64,000 nt of DNA, taken from positions 54,624 to 118,623 of the forward strand of contig NZ_JBDIML010000007.1 in NCBI RefSeq assembly GCF_039614845.1, in the 5' to 3' direction. The first letter of the stretch is position 1; the number at the start of each line of letters is the position of its first letter. Both the position numbers and the translations under genes were made by a program. Below the pieces are notes generated by a model, which was not told the DNA's origin, did no database searches, and saw only the letters and a program-made list of their open reading frames with translations. Of the stretch, positions 17,411-25,803 are shown one piece after another. This DNA is from Ornithinibacillus xuwenensis. GTDB lineage: Bacteria; Bacillota; Bacilli; Bacillales; Amphibacillaceae.

Positions 17411-17587
17411 TTAATCTAATAATCGATTATTTTCATCTACAGCCATTACTCTTGCTTCTTGATGCGCCTCTGTTTGGGAGTAAGCACCGTCCCCTCGACA
17501 CACTGGACATCGGTATTGCCACCCTTCATCATCCGCAAGCATTCCTACCCCTTCACAAGCCTTACATTCTTGATTACGGTCAACCAT
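17411..17587 (-). CDS. Small zinc-ribbon protein with CxxCxGxG repeats
   Basis: 58 residues. Two DnaJ-like motifs, CKACEGVG and CPVCRGDG, form one likely zinc site, as in YuiA-like small proteins. ATG at 17587 has AAAGGA upstream; a GTG three codons earlier would lie too close to that site. Function unknown. Directly downstream of the aconitase gene (22 bp) and possibly co-transcribed. Confidence 0.65.
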   Translation of the reverse strand: MVDRNQECKACEGVGMLADDEGWQYRCPVCRGDGAYSQTEAHQEARVMAVDENNRLLD

Positions 17588-17608
17588 TGTATACACATCC
17601 TTTCCTAA

Positions 17609-19561
17609 TTATACGGTTACATTTCGTGCTTTTACCCAATTAATAATGCCACCTTTTAGCATTATCTCCACCTGTCTCTCAGACAGTGTATGTCTGACGT
17701 TTATTTCTTCATTCTTACCTTTTATTTCTAATGTGAATTCTTGCCCTTGCTTAATCTTATCTCGAAGTCCTTTCCCTACTAAAACATCACCCTGTTCCAG
17801 TTTGTTATAATCGGATTCATCCACAAATGTTACAGGTAGTACACCGAAGTTAACTAGATTTTGCCAATGTATTCTGGCAAAATCCTTTACCAAAGCAACC
17901 CTTAAGCCTAAATAGCGAGGAGCAAGTGCAGCATGCTCTCGACTCGATCCTTGTCCATAATTAAATCCAGCAACAATTGCATGTCCACCTTGCTTAACCG
18001 TTTCTTTACCACGGTGGTAATACGTATCATCAATGATTTCAAAAGTGAATTTACTTATTTCAGGTAAATTACTACGATATGGTAAAACACGGGCTCCACC
18101 AGCTAGTATTTCATCAGTAGAAATATTATCACCCATTTTTAATAGAACAGGAATTTCGATATTATCTGGCATTTCATCCATATCTGGAATGGAAGCGATA
18201 TTTGGTCCCTTTTGCAATTCAACCTTTCTTGCATCTTCTAGCGGTAGCGGTGCATCCAATAAATTCATATCCACTGTTGGTTTCTTAGGATCTTTTACTT
18301 TTGGATAGTCTATATCAAGGGATCGCGGATCAGTAATCTCTCCTTTCAACGCAGATGCTGCAGCAGTTTCTGGGCTACATAAAAACACACTATCCTCTCT
18401 CGTTCCCGACCTTCCTGGAAAGTTTCGCGGCGTAGTTCGCAAGCTATTCCTACCTGTTGCAGGTGCCTGCCCCATTCCTATACAACCATTACACCCAGCT
18501 TGATGTAGACGACCTCCCGCTTGAAGAAGACTCGCAATATGCCCTTCCTTGACGAGGTCGGTTAACATTTGCCTAGAAGTTGGATTAATGTCGAAGGATA
18601 CACCGTCCGCTATATGGTTACCTTTAACAATTTCTGCTGCCACAGCAAAATCTCGATAGCCAGGATTAGCAGATGATCCAACATAGGATTGATAAATAGG
18701 GGTTCCTGCCACCTCACGAACCGACACTACATTTCCAGGACTTGATGGTTTTGCGATAAGCGGCTCGATTTCCGACAGATTTAATTCCTCATGAATATCA
18801 TAGGTTGCATCTTTATCAGCCACTAACTCCATCCAATCATCTTCTCTACCCTGTTCCTTTAAGAAGCGTTTAATCTCCTTATCGGACGGGAAAACAGTGC
18901 CTGTTGCCCCTAATTCAGCACCCATGTTTGCAATTACATGTCGATCCATGGCACTTAATGAATCTAGACCAGGTCCGTAGTACTCAATAACCTTACCAAC
19001 CCCACCTTTCACATCATGTCTTTTTAATAATTCTAAAATAACATCCTTCGCACTAACCCAATCTGGCATCTCCCCTGTTAGCTTGATGCCCCATACTTGA
19101 GGCATTTTCACATAAAACGGCTCGCCTGCAATTGCTAAGGCAACATCAATACCTCCAGCACCCATTGCAAGCATTCCCATACATCCATTCGCACAGGTAT
19201 GGCTATCAGAGCCTAATAATGTTTTGCCAGGTTTAGCCAAACGCTGCATATGAACCGGGTGACTTACCCCGTTACCTGGCCGGCTATAATAGAGTCCGAA
19301 CCTTCTAGTTGCACTATGTAAAAATAAGTGGTCATCCGGATTTTTACTATCTTCTTGGATTAGATTATGGTCTACGTACTGTGCCGAAGCCTCTGTTTTG
19401 GCACGATCTAACTTCATGGCTTCAAGCTCTAGCATTACAAGTGTACCTGTCGCATCCTGTGTTAGCGTTTGATCAATCTTCAGCCCTATCTCAGTGCCAG
19501 GTACCATCTCTCCTGAAATCAAATGGTCTTGAATGAGCTTTTGTGTAATATTAAGCGGCAT
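17609..19561 (-). CDS. Aconitate hydratase, short (Aquifex-type)
   Basis: 650 residues, shorter than the ~900-residue CitB/AcnA usual in Bacillus and matching the short 'Aquifex-type' aconitase group. Active-site segments: GSDSHTCANGCMGMLAMGAGG with a [4Fe-4S] Cys, AGCNGCIGMGQAP with the CxxC pair, and the swivelling C-domain GFNYGQGSSREHAALAPRYLG with its catalytic Ser-Arg. It isomerises citrate and isocitrate; 3-isopropylmalate dehydratase-like substrates are less likely for a single-chain enzyme. Whether a CitB homologue also exists is not visible here. Confidence 0.88.
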   Translation of the reverse strand: MPLNITQKLIQDHLISGEMVPGTEIGLKIDQTLTQDATGTLVMLELEAMKLDRAKTEASAQYVDHNLIQEDSKNPDDHLFLHSATRRFGLYYSRPGNGVSHPVHMQRLAKPGKTLLGSDSHTCANGCMGMLAMGAGGIDVALAIAGEPFYVKMPQVWGIKLTGEMPDWVSAKDVILELLKRHDVKGGVGKVIEYYGPGLDSLSAMDRHVIANMGAELGATGTVFPSDKEIKRFLKEQGREDDWMELVADKDATYDIHEELNLSEIEPLIAKPSSPGNVVSVREVAGTPIYQSYVGSSANPGYRDFAVAAEIVKGNHIADGVSFDINPTSRQMLTDLVKEGHIASLLQAGGRLHQAGCNGCIGMGQAPATGRNSLRTTPRNFPGRSGTREDSVFLCSPETAAASALKGEITDPRSLDIDYPKVKDPKKPTVDMNLLDAPLPLEDARKVELQKGPNIASIPDMDEMPDNIEIPVLLKMGDNISTDEILAGGARVLPYRSNLPEISKFTFEIIDDTYYHRGKETVKQGGHAIVAGFNYGQGSSREHAALAPRYLGLRVALVKDFARIHWQNLVNFGVLPVTFVDESDYNKLEQGDVLVGKGLRDKIKQGQEFTLEIKGKNEEINVRHTLSERQVEIMLKGGIINWVKARNVTV

Positions 19562-19701
19562 CTATCTTCCTCCTACCTAGTTTCTTTAATAGTTTGTGAA
19601 AAATGGTAAAGAATTATTTATAAGTTAGACCCTAAAATAATGAATCTAAAATTCTTTCCATACGTAAATGTAAGTAGTAATGATAAATTGCGAGAGGATG
19701 T

Positions 19702-20502
19702 ATGCAAATGAACAACCATGAGATTGATTACAAATTGTATGGTGATGATATGCAATTTGTAGAAGTAGAGCTTGACCCAGAAGAAACGGTAATTGCGGAA
19801 GCAGGTAGCCTAATGATGATGGATGACCACATTCGAATGGAAACGATTTTTGGAGATGGTGCAGCTAGCCAAGGTGGATTAATGGGCAAACTTCTAGGAG
19901 CAGGAAAGCGTGTCCTAACAGGTGAAAGCTTATTCATGACTGCATTTACCAATGAAGGAGTATCGAAAAAGCATGTCTCTTTCGCCTCACCATATCCGGG
20001 AAAAATCATACCAATGGACCTGAGTGAAATGAATGGAAAGCTAGTCTGTCAAAAAGACTCCTTTCTGGCTGCTGCAAAAGGTGTTGCAGTCGGTATCGAA
20101 TTTCAGCGTAAGATAGGTACGGGATTCTTCGGTGGAGAGGGTTTTATTATGCAGAAGCTAGAAGGGGATGGAATGGCTTTCGTTCATGCTGGAGGTACCA
20201 TTCACAAACGAGAGCTGCAGCCAGGTGAATCCATTCGTGTTGATACAGGCTGTCTTGTAGCGATGACTGGAGAGGTTGATTACAATATCGAATATGTCGG
20301 TGGTATAAAAACCGCTTTATTTGGCGGGGAAGGTTTATTTTTTGCAACACTAAGAGGCCCAGGTACAGTCTGGATTCAATCATTACCATTTTCCAGATTG
20401 GCAAGCAGAATATTTGCAGCAGCCCCAGAAAGAGGAGGCTCTAAAGGCGAAGGAAGCATTGCTGGTGGTTTATTTGATTTATTAGGCGGAGATCGAAAAT
20501 AA
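19702..20502 (+). CDS. AIM24/TIGR00266 family protein
   Basis: 266 residues of the AIM24 beta-helix family: opening ending FVEVELDPEETVIAEAGSLMMM, internal LVAMTGEVDYNIEYVGG and GEGLFFATLRGPGTVWIQSLP. The C-terminus is Gly-rich. Bacterial members are of unknown function. ATG at 19702 or the second ATG two codons later; GAGAGG is compatible with both. Confidence 0.88.
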   Translation: MQMNNHEIDYKLYGDDMQFVEVELDPEETVIAEAGSLMMMDDHIRMETIFGDGAASQGGLMGKLLGAGKRVLTGESLFMTAFTNEGVSKKHVSFASPYPGKIIPMDLSEMNGKLVCQKDSFLAAAKGVAVGIEFQRKIGTGFFGGEGFIMQKLEGDGMAFVHAGGTIHKRELQPGESIRVDTGCLVAMTGEVDYNIEYVGGIKTALFGGEGLFFATLRGPGTVWIQSLPFSRLASRIFAAAPERGGSKGEGSIAGGLFDLLGGDRK

Positions 20503-20520
20503 GAAGTATTGACAGAATTA

Positions 20521-20547
20521 AACCGCACCTAGTTTTTAGGTGCGGTT
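20521..20547. terminator. Terminator-like hairpin between convergent genes
   Basis: Perfect 11-bp stem AACCGCACCTA (20521-20531) / TAGGTGCGGTT (20537-20547). The T tract is weak on either strand. Confidence 0.6.
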
Positions 20548-20561
20548 CATTTCGTTATCCT

Positions 20562-21431
20562 TTATAGTTTTTGCCCATAATATTTATCTAAAGAAAAGCC
20601 TCGGCCTAAGATTTCTGAAGCATTTAAGAAGATTACAAACGCCGTATCATCCTCTTGCTGTAGCAAACCTTTTAACTTCACGGCTTCTTGTTGCTCTGCT
20701 ACACATAAGATAAGGGTCTTATCCTTATTCGAATAACCTCCTACAGATCTCACCTTCGTTAAACCACGATCAATTTCTTCCCGAATTAATGTTTGTACTT
20801 TCTGTTCCTCTTCGGTTATGATGACAACTAATTTTGATGCAGAAGTACGAAGTTGAACAAAATCAATTGTCTTACTGCAAATATAGATTGCAACTAACGC
20901 AAAAAGAGTAAGTTCTAAATTAAACACAATAATGGAAGATATCACAACTATTCCATCTACTATTAGTTGTGAGTACCCACTAGATATACCAGTAAACTTC
21001 TTAACAATTTGAGCAATCGAAGCTGTCCCACCGGTAGATCCTTTTCCTAAATAGACAATCCCAAGACCAACACCTAACACAATTCCACCATAAAGAGCAC
21101 CTAAAAGTGGATTTGTAACGGTTACTGGAGTGTTTGCCGTTATCCCAATAATAAACGGCACCCAAAATGTACCAACTAATGTTTTTCCACCAAAATCTTT
21201 TCCTAATGTAAGCCATCCAATAATAAAGATTGGTATATTAATAACAAATTGCGTCAGTGCAGGACTCAGCTCAAATGCTTCATATAAAACCGTGCTTATC
21301 CCCGAGATACCACCCGCAGCAAGTTTAGAAGGTAGCAAAAATACATTATAAGACAACGCCACTAATGTGGCACCAATAATAACAAGTAAATATTCTTTTA
21401 CTAGATTTCTACGTTGTGAAGTCATTTTCAT
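20562..21431 (-). CDS. YitT family membrane protein
   Basis: 289 residues: five membrane helices of the YitT (DUF161) type in the first two thirds (N-terminal GGISGISTVLYE is characteristic) and a C-terminal cytosolic DUF2179 ferredoxin-like domain (KVRSVGGYSNKDKTLILCVA). Function of the family is unknown. GGAAC-type site before ATG. Stand-alone gene. Confidence 0.88.
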   Translation of the reverse strand: MKMTSQRRNLVKEYLLVIIGATLVALSYNVFLLPSKLAAGGISGISTVLYEAFELSPALTQFVINIPIFIIGWLTLGKDFGGKTLVGTFWVPFIIGITANTPVTVTNPLLGALYGGIVLGVGLGIVYLGKGSTGGTASIAQIVKKFTGISSGYSQLIVDGIVVISSIIVFNLELTLFALVAIYICSKTIDFVQLRTSASKLVVIITEEEQKVQTLIREEIDRGLTKVRSVGGYSNKDKTLILCVAEQQEAVKLKGLLQQEDDTAFVIFLNASEILGRGFSLDKYYGQKL

Positions 21432-21673
21432 CTATGCGTTCCTTTCTATAGCTAAACATGCAAATAATATTCTATCATACGTTCCTAGTTAATTGTATAA
21501 AATCTAAAATGACTACTATATAAGGAAGAGGAAATAACCCCAAACTTTCCCAATAGAAATTTTTGACAATTTACTTGATTCATAGAATGTTTTGCGTTAA
21601 AATCATAACTTGACGACTTTAATATAGAAAGAAGCTTGATTTTTTTAAGCATAAAAAAGATGGGGTGAATACG

Positions 21674-23665
21674 ATGAAAAAAATCTTTACATCAAAAATG
21701 TCCTTCTTTTTCGTAGCTGTTATTTTAATCTGGTTAAAATCGTATCTGATATATGTAACTGAATTTAATTTAGACATTAAAAATGGAATGCAAGAATTCC
21801 TACTTTTCTTTAATCCAATTAGTTCCGCTTTGATATTCCTTAGTATTGGATTATTTGCTAAGGGTAAGCGTGCTGGTATTTGGATTATCATTATTGATTC
21901 TTTCATGAGTATACTCTTGTATGCTAATGTTGTGTTCTATCGATTTAATAACGACTACATTACGCTTCCAACACTTACCCAGACTGATAACTTCGGTAGT
22001 CTTGGCGGCAGTATTGCTAGCTTAACGCAGTGGACAGACATTTTCTATGCACTCGATGTTGTTATTCTAATTGGACTATTCATTTGGTCTAAAAAGCATT
22101 GGAGTACAGAACGAATCAGTAGAAGAAAACCGATCCTTATTTTTATTATCGGTTTAATTGCATTTTCCATAAATTTAGGTTTAGCAGAAGCGGACCGACC
22201 AGAACTACTAAAAAGAACTTTTGATCGTAATTATATTGTGAAGTATTTAGGAATTTATAACTTCACAATTCATGATGCAGTACAAAACATTAAATCTTCA
22301 TCACAACGTGTACTAGCAGATAGTGATGATATTACGGAAGTTGAAAACTATACGAAAAACAAATACGCAGAACCAAACCCAGAATTGTTTGGTGTTGCTG
22401 AAGGAAAGAACATTATTAAGATTCATTTAGAGTCTTTCCAGACATTCTTAATTAATTATGAATTACACGGTGAAGAAGTAACACCTTTTCTAAATTCATT
22501 AGTAAATGATTCAGAACAGAACTATACGTATTTTGATAACTTCTTCCACCAAACTGAACAAGGTAAAACAGCAGATGCCGAGTTAATTATGGACAACTCA
22601 ATTTATGGATTACCTCAAGGTTCTGCATTTGTAACAAGAGGTACGAACACGTACCAAGCATTACCTGCAATATTAAATCAACAACAAGGTTATACTTCAG
22701 CCGTATTCCACGGAGATTACAAATCTTTCTGGAATCGCGATGAAATTTATAAGCAATTTGGTATCGACACGTATTTTGACGCAAGCTACTATGATATGAG
22801 TGAAGAGAATGTAATCAACTATGGTCTGAAGGATAAACCATTCTTTGAAGAGTCCATGCCGCTGTTAGAATCATTAGATCAACCATTCTACGCGCATATG
22901 ATGACATTAACACACCATCACCCATATCTAGTTGGAGAAGAGGATGCAACTATTGCTCCTGCTGAAACTGGTGATGAATCAGTGGATACGTATTTCCAAA
23001 CTGCTCGTTATTTAGACGAAGCTTTAGAGCAATTCTTTAACGATTTAAAAGCAAATGGTTTATATGAAGATTCCGTAATTCTTATTTATGGTGATCACTA
23101 TGGAATTTCTGAGAACCATAATCGTGCGATGAGTGAAATCATTGGTGAAGAAATAACACCATTTGTAAGTGCACAGTTACAACGTGTACCATTATTAATT
23201 AAAATCCCTGGTGTAGAAGGTCAAGGAACGGTTCATGAATATTCAGGCCAAATGGATGTCATGCCTACCTTACTTCACTTACTTGGAATCGATTCACAGG
23301 ATTATATCCAATTTGGTACAGATTTATTCTCAGAAGGCCATAAAGAATATGTTCCATTCCGTAATGGTGATTTTATCACACCTGCGTATAGCTATATTTC
23401 TGGAACCTTCTATGATAATGAATCTGGTGAGGAAATCGAAGCAACGGAAGAGATGTTGAAGATAAAAGACGAAGCGCTTCTTGAGTTAGAGCTTTCCGAT
23501 AAGCTTCTAAATGGTGATTTATTACGATTCTACACACCTAATGAAGAATGGACACCTGTTGATCCATCGATTTATCGTTATGGAAACGAATCTGGTGAAA
23601 TACCAGCAGATCAAGAAAATCAAGATGTGGAGGAATCAGAAGTAACGGATTCCCAATCTGAATAG
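21674..23665 (+). CDS. ltaS: Lipoteichoic acid synthase family protein
   Basis: 663 residues, full length for LtaS-type enzymes: five N-terminal helices and an extracellular sulfatase-fold domain. Active-site residues visible: Glu in IKIHLESFQ, the nucleophilic Thr in EQGKTADAELI, and the metal ligands in YGDHYGISENHN and MTLTHHHPY. The enzyme polymerises glycerol phosphate from phosphatidylglycerol onto the LTA anchor. GGGGTG seven bases before ATG 21674 decides the start over GTG 21665. Bacilli have several paralogues (ltaS, yfnI, yqgS, yvgJ), so the exact orthologue is uncertain. Confidence 0.9.
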   Translation: MKKIFTSKMSFFFVAVILIWLKSYLIYVTEFNLDIKNGMQEFLLFFNPISSALIFLSIGLFAKGKRAGIWIIIIDSFMSILLYANVVFYRFNNDYITLPTLTQTDNFGSLGGSIASLTQWTDIFYALDVVILIGLFIWSKKHWSTERISRRKPILIFIIGLIAFSINLGLAEADRPELLKRTFDRNYIVKYLGIYNFTIHDAVQNIKSSSQRVLADSDDITEVENYTKNKYAEPNPELFGVAEGKNIIKIHLESFQTFLINYELHGEEVTPFLNSLVNDSEQNYTYFDNFFHQTEQGKTADAELIMDNSIYGLPQGSAFVTRGTNTYQALPAILNQQQGYTSAVFHGDYKSFWNRDEIYKQFGIDTYFDASYYDMSEENVINYGLKDKPFFEESMPLLESLDQPFYAHMMTLTHHHPYLVGEEDATIAPAETGDESVDTYFQTARYLDEALEQFFNDLKANGLYEDSVILIYGDHYGISENHNRAMSEIIGEEITPFVSAQLQRVPLLIKIPGVEGQGTVHEYSGQMDVMPTLLHLLGIDSQDYIQFGTDLFSEGHKEYVPFRNGDFITPAYSYISGTFYDNESGEEIEATEEMLKIKDEALLELELSDKLLNGDLLRFYTPNEEWTPVDPSIYRYGNESGEIPADQENQDVEESEVTDSQSE

Positions 23666-23674
23666 GAACCATAC

Positions 23675-23717
23675 AGAGTAACCTAAAGGAAGATTTTCCT
23701 ATAGGTTACTCTTTTTT
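23675..23717 (+). terminator. Rho-independent terminator of ltaS
   Basis: Stem AGAGTAACCTA (23675-23685) / TAGGTTACTCT (23702-23712), with an inner GGAA/TTCC extension and a TTTTTT tail. Confidence 0.9.
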
Positions 23718-23783
23718 ATTTTTCATGAAATAAGATCTTTCTGCTCATACTATTGGGGAATACTTCAGAAAAGAGGTGATATT

Positions 23784-23957
23784 ATGGGACGTGGTGACCA
23801 TAATCGAGCAACTGGTAAGAACGTTCTTGCTCAAACTCCTAAGAATCAATTATCCGATGGAATTGATGTCGAGTATTCAAAGGAACTAGCTGATCATGAT
23901 GATGTGGTAGCAATGGAAAGAAGTAATGCTGCCGATAAACGTGCGAAACGAAAATAA
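23784..23957 (+). CDS. yfhD: YfhD family small protein
   Basis: 57 residues. The pattern of a basic N-terminus followed by SDGIDVEYSKELADHDD and AADKRAKRK is that of the YfhD family, found only in spore formers; function unknown. AAGAGGTGATATT precedes ATG. The gene is short, complete and independent of its neighbours. Confidence 0.8.
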   Translation: MGRGDHNRATGKNVLAQTPKNQLSDGIDVEYSKELADHDDVVAMERSNAADKRAKRK

Positions 23958-24138
23958 CCCTTTGTAAAGGTGCCCTTTAGGGTGCCTTTACAAAACTCTA
24001 ATTCATACATAATGTAATGCTATTTAGCGATTCGTAATACCTCTCCATTGCACCAATCGAATGATATCCTTTACAATAAATATAATAATATTTTCCATTT
24101 AACTACCCGAGAAAATGGGAAAGTGAGGAATTTTAATC

Positions 24139-24588
24139 ATGAGTAAAAAAAATGTAGAAGATTACCTTACAGAAGGAATTTACGGAACTCGCTTACCAAA
24201 ACAAGAAGAACGTGATTATTTTTTAGGCACCTTACGTGAACGCATCGTATTAGCGTTGACAATTGGTCAAATCATGACAGATAAAGGTTTAGATTATTTA
24301 GAGGAAACGATGAAAAACCATCGCAAAGCTACATTACTTTTTAATGGAAAAATCGCTTCCAGGTTCCTAAAAGCAGAGAAGGAATTAGCTAATAAATACA
24401 GTATCCCTTATACTGTTATTACCAATGAACATGTCGAGACCGACATTGGTGCCGTACTAACATATGATTATGCTATCGATAAAGAACAGATTTTCCTAGA
24501 GCTCGATAATAATCAAACCAATCAACAGAACACAAAAGACCATCACAAACAATCGGTTGTGACGAAATTAAAAAACTTCTTTCAATAA
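24139..24588 (+). CDS. YueI family protein (DUF1694)
   Basis: 149 residues, soluble. VEDYLTEGIYGTRLPKQEER and FLGTLRERIVLALTIGQ mark the YueI/DUF1694 family; the C-terminal quarter is a low-complexity Asn/Gln/His stretch. Function unknown. AAAGTGAGGAATTTTA before ATG. Confidence 0.85.
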   Translation: MSKKNVEDYLTEGIYGTRLPKQEERDYFLGTLRERIVLALTIGQIMTDKGLDYLEETMKNHRKATLLFNGKIASRFLKAEKELANKYSIPYTVITNEHVETDIGAVLTYDYAIDKEQIFLELDNNQTNQQNTKDHHKQSVVTKLKNFFQ

Positions 24589-24670
24589 GATAGGTAAGCT
24601 ATAATACCTATCTTTTTTGATGAGAATAAAAGCTATAAACAGTTCCATACTAATCATGGAGGTGTGTATA

Positions 24671-24913
24671 ATGGCACAAAAATATCGTTGTCCAAATTGC
24701 AAAACGAATCGTTCGCGATTTAACATTATTGAGCAAGTTGCGAAGCCAGTAAAATTAGATCCACAAACTGGTGATGTACTTAACGATTATTCCAATAGCC
24801 AGCTAGAGCCATTTCATACTGCTTATAATGGTCCGAAACATCGTGTTCAATGCGGTTCTTGTGGACTAGTCGAGGATGAAAAGACTTTTATTAAATTTGC
24901 AGAATTACAATAA
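24671..24913 (+). CDS. Small zinc-ribbon protein
   Basis: 80 residues, with CPNC near the N-terminus and CGSCG about 50 residues on, forming one four-Cys zinc site. GGAGGTGTGTATA before ATG 24671 decides the start. Not a named family known to me; such proteins may bind nucleic acid. Confidence 0.7.
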   Translation: MAQKYRCPNCKTNRSRFNIIEQVAKPVKLDPQTGDVLNDYSNSQLEPFHTAYNGPKHRVQCGSCGLVEDEKTFIKFAELQ

Positions 24914-24937
24914 CAAGATTTTTAGGTGGAGGTATGT

Positions 24938-24976
24938 AGAAGAATCACAGATCAGAGCTGTGGTTCTTCTATTTTA
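24938..24976 (+). terminator. Rho-independent terminator
   Basis: 13-bp stem AGAAGAATCACAG (24938-24950) / CTGTGGTTCTTCT (24958-24970) with one G-U pair, then ATTTTAT. Confidence 0.8.
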
Positions 24977-25041
24977 TCCCATAACGTATTAGTATATATT
25001 GCAACATTTTTTCTGTTACACTAATGGATGGAGGTGTTCAC

Positions 25042-25566
25042 ATGCGTTTAACGGATAAAAAAATAATCGCTCTTGTAGAGCATGATTTTGAAGATCTAGA
25101 GCTTTGGTATCCTATATTACGTCTGCAGGAAGAAGGAGCAATCGTTCATTTAGTAGGAAAAGAAGCGAAATCTAAATATATTGGCAAATATGGTGTTCCT
25201 GCTGAGTCTGATTTTTCATTTAACGAGATATCTTCAGCAGATTATGATGCGATTTTAGTACCAGGTGGATGGGCACCGGATAAGCTTAGACGCTATCCAG
25301 AGGTTATAAAATTTGTTCAAGAAATGGACGCAGCACAAAAGCCCATCGGCCAAATTTGTCACGCTGGTTGGGTATTAATCTCAGCAGACATATTGAAGGG
25401 TAAACAGGTTACGAGTACGCCTGGAATAAAAGATGATATGGCAAATGCAGGAGCTACTTGGCATGATGAGCCAGTGGTAGTAGATGGACATATTGTTTCT
25501 AGTCGTCGTCCACCTGATTTACCGCCATACGTAAAAGCATTTGCAGATCTATTAGCCGAAAAATAA
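25042..25566 (+). CDS. DJ-1/PfpI family protein (C56-like; deglycase/protease family)
   Basis: 174 residues of the PfpI/YhbO type: IIALVEHDFEDLELWYP with the acidic residue of the nucleophile elbow, YDAILVPGGWAPD, and the nucleophile Cys in IGQICHAGWVL. Members repair glycated proteins or act as stress chaperones/proteases; the exact activity is uncertain. GGAGGTG before ATG 25042 fixes the start. Confidence 0.88.
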   Translation: MRLTDKKIIALVEHDFEDLELWYPILRLQEEGAIVHLVGKEAKSKYIGKYGVPAESDFSFNEISSADYDAILVPGGWAPDKLRRYPEVIKFVQEMDAAQKPIGQICHAGWVLISADILKGKQVTSTPGIKDDMANAGATWHDEPVVVDGHIVSSRRPPDLPPYVKAFADLLAEK

Positions 25567-25673
25567 AGTGGGAGTTCATAGGTAGTGGGGATTTCTTTCT
25601 TCTCCTCTCATACCAGGGCGAATGTCTTTACGGGTAAATTGGATGCTAAAAACAAGATACAATCGATGTAAAT

Positions 25674-25706
25674 GCCCATTATGTCAGTCATAATGGGCTT
25701 ATTGTT
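25674..25706 (+). terminator. Probable terminator of the PfpI gene
   Basis: Perfect 10-bp stem GCCCATTATG (25674-25683) / CATAATGGGC (25689-25698) followed by a T-rich TTATTGTTGTT. Confidence 0.65.
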
Positions 25707-25742
25707 GTTACAACAAGTATAGTTCCATGCTTTTTTGCTTTC

Positions 25743-25771
25743 TTTACACATAGAAAACGTTTCCATATAAT
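25743..25771 (+). promoter_or_regulatory. SigA promoter with cre (CcpA) site, acetoacetyl-CoA synthetase gene
   Basis: -35 TTTACA (25743-25748) and -10 TATAAT (25766-25771), spacing 17. TAGAAAACGTTTCCAT (25751-25766) matches the cre consensus WTGNAANCGNWWWCAW at 14 of 16 positions and fills the spacer, so CcpA would repress on good carbon sources. Confidence 0.6.
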
Positions 25772-25803
25772 AAGATTAACGACAACAATCGGGGAGGAGT
25801 TTT

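Noticed and set aside
23961..23993. Long hairpin after the YfhD gene
   Set aside because: Stem is strong but no T run on either strand; not called as a terminator, though it may end the transcript.
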